Origin: Ignavibacteriales bacterium
GTDB lineage: Bacteria > Bacteroidota > Ignavibacteria > Ignavibacteriales > Melioribacteraceae
Assembly (NCBI GenBank): GCA_016929735.1
Contig: JAFGID010000301.1
Location: 1 to 43,014 of the forward strand
DNA: 43,014 nt
Reading direction: 5' to 3'
This document shows, one piece after another, positions 28,077 to 36,685 of this stretch. The first letter of the stretch is position 1. The number at the start of each line of letters is the position of its first letter. Made by a program: the position numbers and the translations under genes. The notes beneath the pieces were generated by a model that searched no databases, was not told where the DNA came from, and worked only from the letters and a program-made list of their open reading frames with translations.

Positions 28077-29021
28077 TCAGTTATCGTCAGTATTTCTTAC
28101 CTTTTTTTCAATCTCTTTAAACAAATCATCACATTCTTCATCCCACTTAATGAATACTTTTAACTTATCATGTTTGTAATAATTAATACTGAATGTTGAC
28201 CAGGCTGCTTTCAAGGATCCGATTAAATTCCTGTTATTTTTTTTCCAATGTCTTTTGTGCCCAATTTTGACATTTTTGTCTTTTTGTCTTACATTTTCTT
28301 TTTTCCAGAGAACTGATAAGATGTCAAAATCCAAATGTAAAAGAAACTTAAATGAATCTATCTGATCTTTATTATTTCTTAGAAAAAACTCTTCATAATT
28401 AAATTGAAAGATATTTTTTTTATCAAAATGATTTAGTAAAACTTTAAGAAGTTCGTCTTTAAAAAAATATTTCCCGTTAAGCTGCATATATTCTAAGTTT
28501 AACATGGAATTTAAATAACTCTTTAAAGAACAAAGTGGTTTGGCTTTCATCATAAAAGGATAAAGCTGTGCATAAGAACTATGCATAAGCTCTTTTGGAT
28601 TCCTATCAAACAACATCAGCTTAATATTATAATTATATTCTTTCCCAAATTTAGCTAACCGACTGAAAACCAACTGTGGATCAGCGGTCATAACGGCTAC
28701 AGAATAATTGATCGGCATTAAAATTAGACCTAGAAAAGGTTCAAACGATAAAAATAATGGGATTTCGCTATCGATATTCTTATATCTGCGTACTTCTTCC
28801 TCTTTGATCACATCATCAAAACATTTAAAAGCCTTAATCAGATCTTCTTCAGGACCATAGGCGAGCCAGGCGATAAAATTCAGATATCGCTTCAGACTCA
28901 TATCACTAAGTTCATCATCCTTGCCTAAATATCTATAACTGTTCAGATGGGGGTAAACATTTTTTTGCAGAAAAGTTGTGGCGGTTTTAGGATAACCTAT
29001 ATGGATTAATAAATCTCTCAT
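28077..29021 (-). CDS. Sulfotransferase-like P-loop protein
   Basis: N-terminal LLIHIGYPKTATTFLQ (5'-PSB-like loop); LMLFDRNPKELMHSSYAQL; paralogous to 29931-30869. Confidence 0.65.
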   Translation of the reverse strand: MRDLLIHIGYPKTATTFLQKNVYPHLNSYRYLGKDDELSDMSLKRYLNFIAWLAYGPEEDLIKAFKCFDDVIKEEEVRRYKNIDSEIPLFLSFEPFLGLILMPINYSVAVMTADPQLVFSRLAKFGKEYNYNIKLMLFDRNPKELMHSSYAQLYPFMMKAKPLCSLKSYLNSMLNLEYMQLNGKYFFKDELLKVLLNHFDKKNIFQFNYEEFFLRNNKDQIDSFKFLLHLDFDILSVLWKKENVRQKDKNVKIGHKRHWKKNNRNLIGSLKAAWSTFSINYYKHDKLKVFIKWDEECDDLFKEIEKKVRNTDDN

Positions 29022-29242
29022 TTTAAGAATTTAAACCTCCATTTTTTGAGTTAATGAAGTATTTTACTGGTTTTTAACCTTATCGATATCGCGAAAAAAT
29101 CCTTATGATAAACCTAATTTATCATAAAAGAAGCCATGTTTTAGGAAAAAACACAAGCGGATGATTGAAACATGAACACCTCAGTCCCCCTTGATCATCC
29201 TTTGCTGAAGCTACGGATGACAGGCGAGGGGATAAGACAATG

Positions 29243-29261
29243 CTCCCCTTCGGAAGGGGAG
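29243..29261. repeat. Perfect GC-rich hairpin within intergenic repeat
   Basis: ctccccttcggaaggggag palindrome, followed by agatgtccgacgcagaaggacagctgggttttt. Confidence 0.7.
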
Positions 29262-29361
29262 ATGTCCGACGCAGAAGGACAGCTGGGTTTTTAATCATAT
29301 TAAACATCCGTGTATTGGAAAATTACATAGGGAGATGATTAATTGCTAAACCCCCTTTCAT

Positions 29362-29380
29362 TCCCCCTTACCAAGGGGGA
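29362..29380. repeat. Second GC-rich hairpin of the same intergenic repeat type
   Basis: tcccccttaccaaggggga; followed at about 29440-29478 by ggggagatgtccggcaaacgatggacagaggggttt, similar to the first unit. Confidence 0.65.
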
Positions 29381-29615
29381 CAAAGTAATGCTCGCCTGCC
29401 TGCACTACCGAATCCGGCAGCTGCTGGAAATGGCGTGTCAGGGGAGATGTCCGGCAAACGATGGACAGAGGGGTTTATTATAATAAAGGAAATTTAATCA
29501 CATGAAAAAAGTCTATTATGTATTCTCAGCGACACAATAAGGATAATATCAATCCGGTTTTAAAGAATCAATATCTGATTTATCAAAACGCAACCGAATA
29601 TTATATTGTGAAATC

Positions 29616-29840
29616 TTATTCCATCAATTTCAATATGTCTTTAATTTTAACTAACCCGTTAATTTGTTCTCCAGTGACCTTTTTCCCGAAATCATCATCC
29701 AGCAAGACAATTAAGGATAGTTTGGACATTGAATCCCATTCTTCAATATCATCCAACAAAGTATCTTCTGATAATGTTCCTTCATCAAGTTCGAACATCT
29801 CTTCCAGTTTTTCCAATTTTTCTTTTGCTTCCATTCTCAA
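29616..29840 (-). CDS. Acyl carrier protein
   Basis: 74 aa acidic; EEWDSMSKLSLIVLLDDDFG contains the DS(M) 4'-phosphopantetheine site. Confidence 0.85.
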   Translation of the reverse strand: MRMEAKEKLEKLEEMFELDEGTLSEDTLLDDIEEWDSMSKLSLIVLLDDDFGKKVTGEQINGLVKIKDILKLME

Positions 29841-29930
29841 ATTCCTTTAATTTTTTTTCTTAATACTATTTATTTTTTTATTTTAAGATTAAAAATATGC
29901 AGAACTCTAACTTTTCCAAATAAAAAATTC

Positions 29931-30869
29931 TCAAGATCCAAAATAGTCTTCTATTTGCTGTAATAATTTTTCTGATTCTTCATCTCTTTTAACGATAATT
30001 TTTTGTCTTTCTGATGAAAAAAAATGATATCGAAAAGCCTGACAAGCCAGCTTCAAAGCCTGGAAGAAACTTTTTTTATCTTCCCACCAGGGTTTTGGAT
30101 GAGCATATTTTGATTTTGGATCCAAAGTTCTTTGATTTTCGGTAATATTCACAGTAAATGTTGACAATCTCTGATTGAAAATCGGTTCAAAAAATTCATT
30201 GAATGATTTATCATTAGAAAATAACATCTCAAAATCAGAAACATTTATATCTTCTTCAGGGAAATAACTGGCTATAATGTTCTGCAGCTTATTATTGAAC
30301 AATAAAGTTGTATTGAATTGATCTAATTCGCCGAATCTGAGAATTTGTTCCAAATATTTATTCAGAGTGTTTATTTTCGGTTTATTTTTGTAATAATTAA
30401 ACAATTGAGCATATAAGCTGTGCAGAAAAGTTTTCGGATCTCTTTTAATTAAAATTATCTTAAAATGATAACCATAGAGTGAAGCAAATTCAGCTAATCG
30501 TTTGAAAGTTCTATTTGCATCAGCAGTATAATAACCGTAAGATAAATAATAAAATGGATCAAATAAAAGCCTGGTAATAGTCTCATGAGATATAAATAAT
30601 GGATAACTGGTATCAATGTTTCCGAACTGCCGCGTTTCTTCATCATTTAAAAAATCGTTAAATATCTGATAATTTTTACTGCAATATTCTTCACTGCCAA
30701 ATGATATCGTAGCAATGAACCTGTTCAAAGGACCTAAATTAGACTCTCCTCTAAGCCCATTTTTCCTTCCTAAGTATCGGATATCCTTAAGCTTAGAGAA
30801 ATAATGCCTTTGCAAGGTAGTTGAGCCTGCCTTAGGATAACCAATATGCAAATAAACTATTCTATTCAT
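29931..30869 (-). CDS. Sulfotransferase-like P-loop protein
   Basis: VYLHIGYPKAGSTTLQRHYF PAPS-loop-like start; IILIKRDPKTFLHSLYAQL; paralog of 28077-29021. Confidence 0.7.
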   Translation of the reverse strand: MNRIVYLHIGYPKAGSTTLQRHYFSKLKDIRYLGRKNGLRGESNLGPLNRFIATISFGSEEYCSKNYQIFNDFLNDEETRQFGNIDTSYPLFISHETITRLLFDPFYYLSYGYYTADANRTFKRLAEFASLYGYHFKIILIKRDPKTFLHSLYAQLFNYYKNKPKINTLNKYLEQILRFGELDQFNTTLLFNNKLQNIIASYFPEEDINVSDFEMLFSNDKSFNEFFEPIFNQRLSTFTVNITENQRTLDPKSKYAHPKPWWEDKKSFFQALKLACQAFRYHFFSSERQKIIVKRDEESEKLLQQIEDYFGS

Positions 30870-30943
30870 AGTATTTAGTCATGCAGATACCGTATTATAT
30901 TATTTCTTCTTTGCTGCCATTTTCATTCTTTGTTTACCTTGTT

Positions 30944-32011
30944 TTACAAATCTGTTTCGTTTTCGTACCCATCTAAGAAATAATCATCATTTTTTACAAG
31001 AGGATAAATATCCTTAATATTGATATCAGCTGAGATCAAGCTCCAGGATAAGCCCACACCAAAACCACACATCAAAGTTTTTATGTTACGATCTTCGTTT
31101 AAATCTCCATATTCTTTGATCAAAGAAATTGGAATAGAGGCAGAACTTGTATTACCAAAAGTGTCTATTGAAATTGGAACTTTATCCATTGGGAATTTAG
31201 TTTTCTTAGCAATCTGTTTTAAGATAAAAAGGTTTGCCTGATGCATTACAAGAGAATCGTAATCATCAGGAGTCAGTCCTTTTAATTTCATATAATCTTT
31301 CAGCATTTTGGGGACTTCGGAAATCGTAAAATTAAAGACATCAATATCATTCATCAGGGAAACACCTTTCCCATCTGGGTTCCGATAACCTGTAAAAGGC
31401 TTAATAATGGCTTTGAAGCCACTGCCATCAGTACAAGATACTGAATCGATATAACTTTCTTCATCGGTTTTCTCAAGTAATGTAGCTGATCCGGCATCAC
31501 CAAAAAGCATGCGGAAAGCATTGGCAGTCTTAGTTTTAATTTTACGAGATTTTTCTTTTGCTGAGGTATCTCCTGCAAGTAAAAGGGCTTTAGCAATATT
31601 AGAAGAATTCATCAAGCTCGCCACGATATTTAAGCCATAAGTATAGCCCGAGCAACCGAGATTGACATCAAAAGCCATACACTCTTTAGAAAGACCCAAT
31701 CTATACTGTAAAACACACGCTGTTGAAGGAACTGCATAGTCCGGAGATTGAGTTACATAAACAATTGCTCCGATCGATTCCAATTCTATATTTTTTTTTT
31801 CGAGTAATTCTCTGGCAGCAGCAAAAGCCAGGTCGGAGGTAGTCTGGAAATCATTTACATTATATCTGCCTTTAACTCCGGTCATGTTACTGAATTTTTC
31901 TACTGTTTCCCTGTTATCATCGTTTATAAAGTTTTCAATAGATGTCCAATTGCTGGGAACAGCACCGACAATTGCCGATATCTTAATTTTTTTAAATTCG
32001 CTTAATATCAT
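30944..32011 (-). CDS. 3-oxoacyl-ACP synthase III (KASIII/FabH-like), intact catalytic residues
   Basis: Cys in DVNLGCSGYTYG, His in VMHQANLFILKQ, Asn in FGNTSSASIP. Confidence 0.9.
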   Translation of the reverse strand: MILSEFKKIKISAIVGAVPSNWTSIENFINDDNRETVEKFSNMTGVKGRYNVNDFQTTSDLAFAAARELLEKKNIELESIGAIVYVTQSPDYAVPSTACVLQYRLGLSKECMAFDVNLGCSGYTYGLNIVASLMNSSNIAKALLLAGDTSAKEKSRKIKTKTANAFRMLFGDAGSATLLEKTDEESYIDSVSCTDGSGFKAIIKPFTGYRNPDGKGVSLMNDIDVFNFTISEVPKMLKDYMKLKGLTPDDYDSLVMHQANLFILKQIAKKTKFPMDKVPISIDTFGNTSSASIPISLIKEYGDLNEDRNIKTLMCGFGVGLSWSLISADINIKDIYPLVKNDDYFLDGYENETDL

Positions 32012-32029
32012 AAAAATACTCCTTAAAAA

Positions 32030-32791
32030 TCATGAAGATGTGTAACCACCGTCAACGGGTAACTGAGTTCCCGTGACAAATGCTGAAGCATCACTGAGTA
32101 AAAATGCAACAGCATTGGCTACATCTGTTGTTTCACCAATTCCTAAATACTGTCTTTTCAAGATTGTTTCTTCTCCAACACCGGATTTTCTGGAATAAGA
32201 TCTATACATTTCTGTATTGATCATACTGGGCAATATTGTGTTTACTCTGATCTTCTTACCAGATAGCTCTTTAGCTAAACAACGCATAGATCCATCCATA
32301 GCAGCTTTAGAAGCAGCATAAGCTGTCTGAGCGGCATTCCCTTTTATTGATGCAATAGATGACAGCCCAACAATACTTAATCCCGGATTATAATTACCCT
32401 TCTTGGAAATAATTCGTATCAATTCAAAAAAAGCGTAGAAATTGATCAGCATTACTTCATGTACGCGATCAAATTTATACATTGCCAGAGGTCTGTTTGT
32501 TGAAACACCGGCACAATATGCTAAACCGTCCAAACCATTATTTTCCAGAACAATTTTATTTATCAAATTCTCAATTCCCACAATCTCAGTCAAATCAAAG
32601 CAATAATATCTATTCTCATTCCCATCGCAAAACCTGAGAGTTTCTTTTAACTTTTCCTCATTTCGGGCAACCAGAACTACTTTTGCTCCGAGTTTACTTA
32701 AATGAATTGCCGTTTCTCTGCCGATACCGGATGAGGCTCCGGTAACTAAGATCAGTTTTCCTGTTAAATCCATAGGGTTAATCATCCACAC
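32030..32791 (-). CDS. Short-chain dehydrogenase/reductase (FabG-like)
   Basis: ILVTGASSGIGRETAIHL, GLSSIASIKGNAAQTAYAASKAAMDG, VTGTQLPVDGGYTSS. Confidence 0.9.
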   Translation of the reverse strand: MWMINPMDLTGKLILVTGASSGIGRETAIHLSKLGAKVVLVARNEEKLKETLRFCDGNENRYYCFDLTEIVGIENLINKIVLENNGLDGLAYCAGVSTNRPLAMYKFDRVHEVMLINFYAFFELIRIISKKGNYNPGLSIVGLSSIASIKGNAAQTAYAASKAAMDGSMRCLAKELSGKKIRVNTILPSMINTEMYRSYSRKSGVGEETILKRQYLGIGETTDVANAVAFLLSDASAFVTGTQLPVDGGYTSS

Positions 32792-34185
32792 TCCTCAAGA
32801 TCATTGTATAGAATTTTTCCTGTCTCATTTTTGGGAATTTCAGCAATCACTTTTATCTTAAATGCATCAGGAAAGAGATTTGTCTTTTGAATAACAAAAT
32901 CTAAAACGTCCTGAGATTTATTTTCTTCTGTAATATGAATAAACATTTTTTCATCCGTACCGGAACAGGCACACTCAATGTTGAAGTGATTTCGGATTAA
33001 ATTTTCGACTTCATCGAGACTGATTCTAAAGCCGTAGAGTTTGAGAAATCTGCTTAATCTTCCGATAATAAAGTAGTAACCTTCAGAATCTCTTTTTACT
33101 AAATCACCGGTTTTTAAAACACCCAAGCGCTCATCAGCTTTAACTAAATCTTCAGAACAGTATGCATAACCCAAAGTAACATTTTTCCCTTTATACACCA
33201 ATTCGCCTTGAGTAACTGGTTCATCAATGGTATTTCCCTCGGCATCTATTATACTCAATTCACCATTGGGGATCGCTTTACCGATACTGCCAATTTTCTT
33301 TAAAGCAAAGTCTGGCTGAAGATAAGCCATTCGAGCTGTTCCTTCAGTCTGCCCATAAGTGGCAATGAATTTCTTACCTGTGTCTCTGGCGTATTGGGCA
33401 AATTCAAAAAAAAGTTTTTCGCTTAATTTACCCCCCCCCTGAGAAAGGATCTTCAAATGAGGTAAATTCATTCTGAAAAATCGTAGTTTATGAAGGATTT
33501 CAAAACTGAAGGGAACACCAGTAAATGAGGTAGCTTCATTATCTTTGACGAAATCCCAAAACTTCTTTTCTGTTAATGCCGATTTGATAAGCAGAACTGT
33601 TGCCCCGGCATATAAATGGCTCATAACCACCGACAAACCCATTGTGTATTGGATCGGCAAGAATGCAATCGCTTTGTGATTCTCGTCTAATTCAAATAAT
33701 TCTGCCACATTTTCGGCACTGAAACTCAGGTTTTCGTAGCTATGCCTGACCAGCTTTGAACTGCCGGTAGAACCTGATGTCGGTAGCAGTAATGAGAGTT
33801 CATCATATAAGGGAGTATCCTGAAATTCTGTCTTAAATAATACATAATTGAAATATTCAAATATGTTTGCATATTTTTGGTTCAACATTTCATTATTTTG
33901 AGCCCAGATAAATTCAGGCTTATAAATATTTATCAAACGATCGAGTAATTCTGAATTTATATTAGAGCTTAAAAGCAAGGGAACAATTCTATTGGATACG
34001 GAAGCTAAAAAACCAGATAGGGCTGGCAGGCTGTTTTCTACCAATATAAAAATCAAAGTCCGTTTCTGGATTTTTGAATAGAATAAATTACGGAAAGAAA
34101 TCAATTCACCATAAGTTGCTTTATTCCCGGAGTCATCTACAACAGCTGTTTTATTTACGTTTTTATTATCAAAATTCAGAAACAT
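32782..34185 (-). CDS. ANL-superfamily AMP-dependent acyl ligase
   Basis: LLPTSGSTGSSKLVRHSYENL, ATYGQTEGTARMAYL, TGDLVKRDSEGYYFIIGRLSRFLKLYGFRISLDEVE, IPKNETGKILYNDL. Confidence 0.9.
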   Translation of the reverse strand: MFLNFDNKNVNKTAVVDDSGNKATYGELISFRNLFYSKIQKRTLIFILVENSLPALSGFLASVSNRIVPLLLSSNINSELLDRLINIYKPEFIWAQNNEMLNQKYANIFEYFNYVLFKTEFQDTPLYDELSLLLPTSGSTGSSKLVRHSYENLSFSAENVAELFELDENHKAIAFLPIQYTMGLSVVMSHLYAGATVLLIKSALTEKKFWDFVKDNEATSFTGVPFSFEILHKLRFFRMNLPHLKILSQGGGKLSEKLFFEFAQYARDTGKKFIATYGQTEGTARMAYLQPDFALKKIGSIGKAIPNGELSIIDAEGNTIDEPVTQGELVYKGKNVTLGYAYCSEDLVKADERLGVLKTGDLVKRDSEGYYFIIGRLSRFLKLYGFRISLDEVENLIRNHFNIECACSGTDEKMFIHITEENKSQDVLDFVIQKTNLFPDAFKIKVIAEIPKNETGKILYNDLEECG

Positions 34186-34199
34186 TAAAAAACCCTAAT

Positions 34200-34967
34200 T
34201 TATAAGATGGTACAACCATCAACACCAATTATCTGTCCCGATATATATGATGACAAATCAGAAGCCAGAAACACACAGGCATCAGCGATTTCTTCTGGTT
34301 CTGCTAATCTGCCCATACCAATATTCTCAATTTTTTCCTTGAAACTACTTTCCATAATTTTTTTTAAGCGTTCAGTTGCAACCATTCCTGGCGCAATAGA
34401 ATTTACTCTAATATTATTTTTCGCTAATTCTTTCGCAGCAGATTTTGTAATGGCAATAACTGCTCCTTTTGACGCAGAATAAGCTAATTGACCGCTAACC
34501 CCTTTATCACCTACTATACTTGAGATATTAATTATTGAGCCGGAATTGTGTCTGATCATTAGTTTAGTTACTAACTGAATTAAATTGATCACCGCCATTA
34601 CATTAATATCAAACATCTCTTTAGTTTTATTTAAATCTATCAATTGTAAAAATTCATAAGTTACTATCCCGGCATTATTAACAAGTACATCAATTTTATT
34701 TTGTTCTTTTTTGATTCTTATAACGGCATTTTTAACAGCTTGGTAATCGGTAACATCAAAATAAAGAGGAATAATTTTTGTCTCAAACTTTTCCGAATAT
34801 TGCGAAGCCCAAACATCAATATTAAAATCGTTAAGGGAATTGGCATAGACGATAGCGCCTTCTTCGGCGAATCTTTCGGCAGTAGACTTGCCGATACCGC
34901 TACTGGTTCCGGTTATTAAGCAAATTTTATTTTCCAGTAGTCTATTTTTCTGCATGACAACCTCCAA
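34200..34967 (-). CDS. Short-chain dehydrogenase/reductase (FabG-like)
   Basis: CLITGTSSGIGKSTAERFAEEG, NNAGI, YSASKGAVIAITKSAAKEL, ISGQIIGVDGCTIL. Confidence 0.9.
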   Translation of the reverse strand: MEVVMQKNRLLENKICLITGTSSGIGKSTAERFAEEGAIVYANSLNDFNIDVWASQYSEKFETKIIPLYFDVTDYQAVKNAVIRIKKEQNKIDVLVNNAGIVTYEFLQLIDLNKTKEMFDINVMAVINLIQLVTKLMIRHNSGSIINISSIVGDKGVSGQLAYSASKGAVIAITKSAAKELAKNNIRVNSIAPGMVATERLKKIMESSFKEKIENIGMGRLAEPEEIADACVFLASDLSSYISGQIIGVDGCTIL

Positions 34968-35184
34968 AGATTAAAAATCTAGATCCAGACATTTTCACAT
35001 TTCATAATTTACTACAGCTATTGTAATTAATGAATTAGATTTTAACAACATTACCTCCTGATTTAGGATTTATCTCTAAATCTAATATTTAAAAATACTT
35101 AGAGCCATTGACTACAACTTACCCAACGGGGAAGGAATATTTCCTTCTCAGGTAATTAAAATCATTTGTTAAGAATATTATTCA

Positions 35185-35300
35185 CCTTTTTCGCCCCATC
35201 CGATCTGACCACTCGTGAGTGGTTCAGACCACCTTCCCCCAAAGGGAGAAGGGGATGTATTCTCCCCTCTCCGGTATTGGAGAGGGGTTGGGGTGAGGCA
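35185..35300. repeat. GC-rich intergenic inverted-repeat element
   Basis: gaccactcgtgagtggttc hairpin and cccctctccggtattggagagggg hairpin in otherwise AT-rich intergenic DNA. Confidence 0.6.
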
Positions 35301-35338
35301 AAACAACACACTATTTTCTGCTTATTATGCAGAACTCA

Positions 35339-35599
35339 TTAAAAATCTACTTCGTATTTTTTTAACATTTCAATGCCTTTTATATATGAACTGAATCCAA
35401 GGATATCTTCAGTCTCGAGAAAAATATCAAATTTATCTTCTATTGCGGTGATCAAACTCATGTGCCCGATAGAGTCCCATGTTGATACGGAACGAATTTT
35501 CAGATCTTCATTCAGTTGGTTTTCATCTATTTTCAGTATTTCCATAAATATTTCATTATATTTCTTCAGGTTATCCATTATGTTTCTCCTTGTTATCAA
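35339..35599 (-). CDS. Acyl carrier protein
   Basis: TWDSIGHMSLITAIEDKFDIFLETEDI with 4'-phosphopantetheine Ser. Confidence 0.85.
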   Translation of the reverse strand: MITRRNIMDNLKKYNEIFMEILKIDENQLNEDLKIRSVSTWDSIGHMSLITAIEDKFDIFLETEDILGFSSYIKGIEMLKKYEVDF

Positions 35600-36680
35600 A
35601 GTAGCTTGAAATATCTATTTTATAATAATCGTCTGTAAAAATAAGAGGATTTATATCATCAGAATCAATTTTCACATCAACACATCCCCAAGAAAGACCA
35701 ATACCAAAACCGCTTAAGAATAATTTAAGTTTTTTACCGGTGGTATTACCGTATCTGTCTGCAAGCACCAAAGGAATTGTGTTACTGCTTATGTTACCGT
35801 ATCTGTCAATTGAGACATGGAATTTTTCCGGATTAATCTTCATTCTCTTAATCAACTGTTTAAGAATAAACAGGTTTGCCTGATGAAAAGCAAAGCAGTC
35901 GTAATCATCTACAGTTTTATTGAGATAATTCAGAAAATCTTTCATCTGCTTGGGAACATCAGATATGGTAAAATTAAAGACCTCTAAACCTTGCATATAA
36001 GTGTTATATTTTGATCTTATGTTGTCGTCACTACAGACAACTTCTTCTCTTGAGGCATTGATATTCCTGAAAGCACCTGCCGGTACTATAATTGATCTGA
36101 ATCTATTACCATCGGATCTAATAGTGAAATGAGTTTCTACAGATGAGTCATTTTTTTTTAAAAAAGTAGCAGTTCCGCAATCTCCAAAAAGCATAAAGGA
36201 AGATCTGTCCTGCGGTGAAATAGTCCTTGCCGAAGTATCTCCGGTAACCAATAATACATTATCAGAATCTGAGTTGTTTAAAATTGCATAAGCTGTAAAC
36301 AGCCCGTTAATATAGCCCGAGCAGCCAAGATTAATATCGAAACAGCCACATTCTTTTTTAAGTCCGAGTCGATAATGAATAATACTGGCTGTAGCCGGCA
36401 AGCGATAATCCGGTTTTCCAGTTACAAAAATGAGGTTATCAATATTTTCAATAGGGATAGATTTTTTATTAATCAAATCTTTCGCGGCTTCATAACCCAG
36501 ATCGCCTGCTGTTTGATTGCTGTTTGCCCTGCAGATGCTTTTCACACCGGTAATTTCGGAGAATTTTTTGATGGTTTCCTCTCCGAATTGAGGAATAAAT
36601 GTCTCTACTGTTAATTTCTGGGTTGGCAAAGCAACAGAAATGCCAGTTATGCCAATATTATTGAAAGTACTTATTATCAT
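35571..36680 (-). CDS. KASIII (FabH-like), intact catalytic residues
   Basis: DINLGCSGYINGLF, FAFHQANLFILKQL, YGNISSNTIP. Confidence 0.9.
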   Translation of the reverse strand: MIISTFNNIGITGISVALPTQKLTVETFIPQFGEETIKKFSEITGVKSICRANSNQTAGDLGYEAAKDLINKKSIPIENIDNLIFVTGKPDYRLPATASIIHYRLGLKKECGCFDINLGCSGYINGLFTAYAILNNSDSDNVLLVTGDTSARTISPQDRSSFMLFGDCGTATFLKKNDSSVETHFTIRSDGNRFRSIIVPAGAFRNINASREEVVCSDDNIRSKYNTYMQGLEVFNFTISDVPKQMKDFLNYLNKTVDDYDCFAFHQANLFILKQLIKRMKINPEKFHVSIDRYGNISSNTIPLVLADRYGNTTGKKLKLFLSGFGIGLSWGCVDVKIDSDDINPLIFTDDYYKIDISSYFDNKEKHNG

Positions 36681-36685
36681 AAATT

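Noticed and set aside
29122-29307. Minus-strand 61-aa ORF
   Set aside because: Lies within the GC-rich hairpin repeat; the peptide is a translation of repeat sequence.
31354-31596. Minus-strand 80-aa ORF
   Set aside because: Out-of-frame within the KASIII gene 30944-32011.
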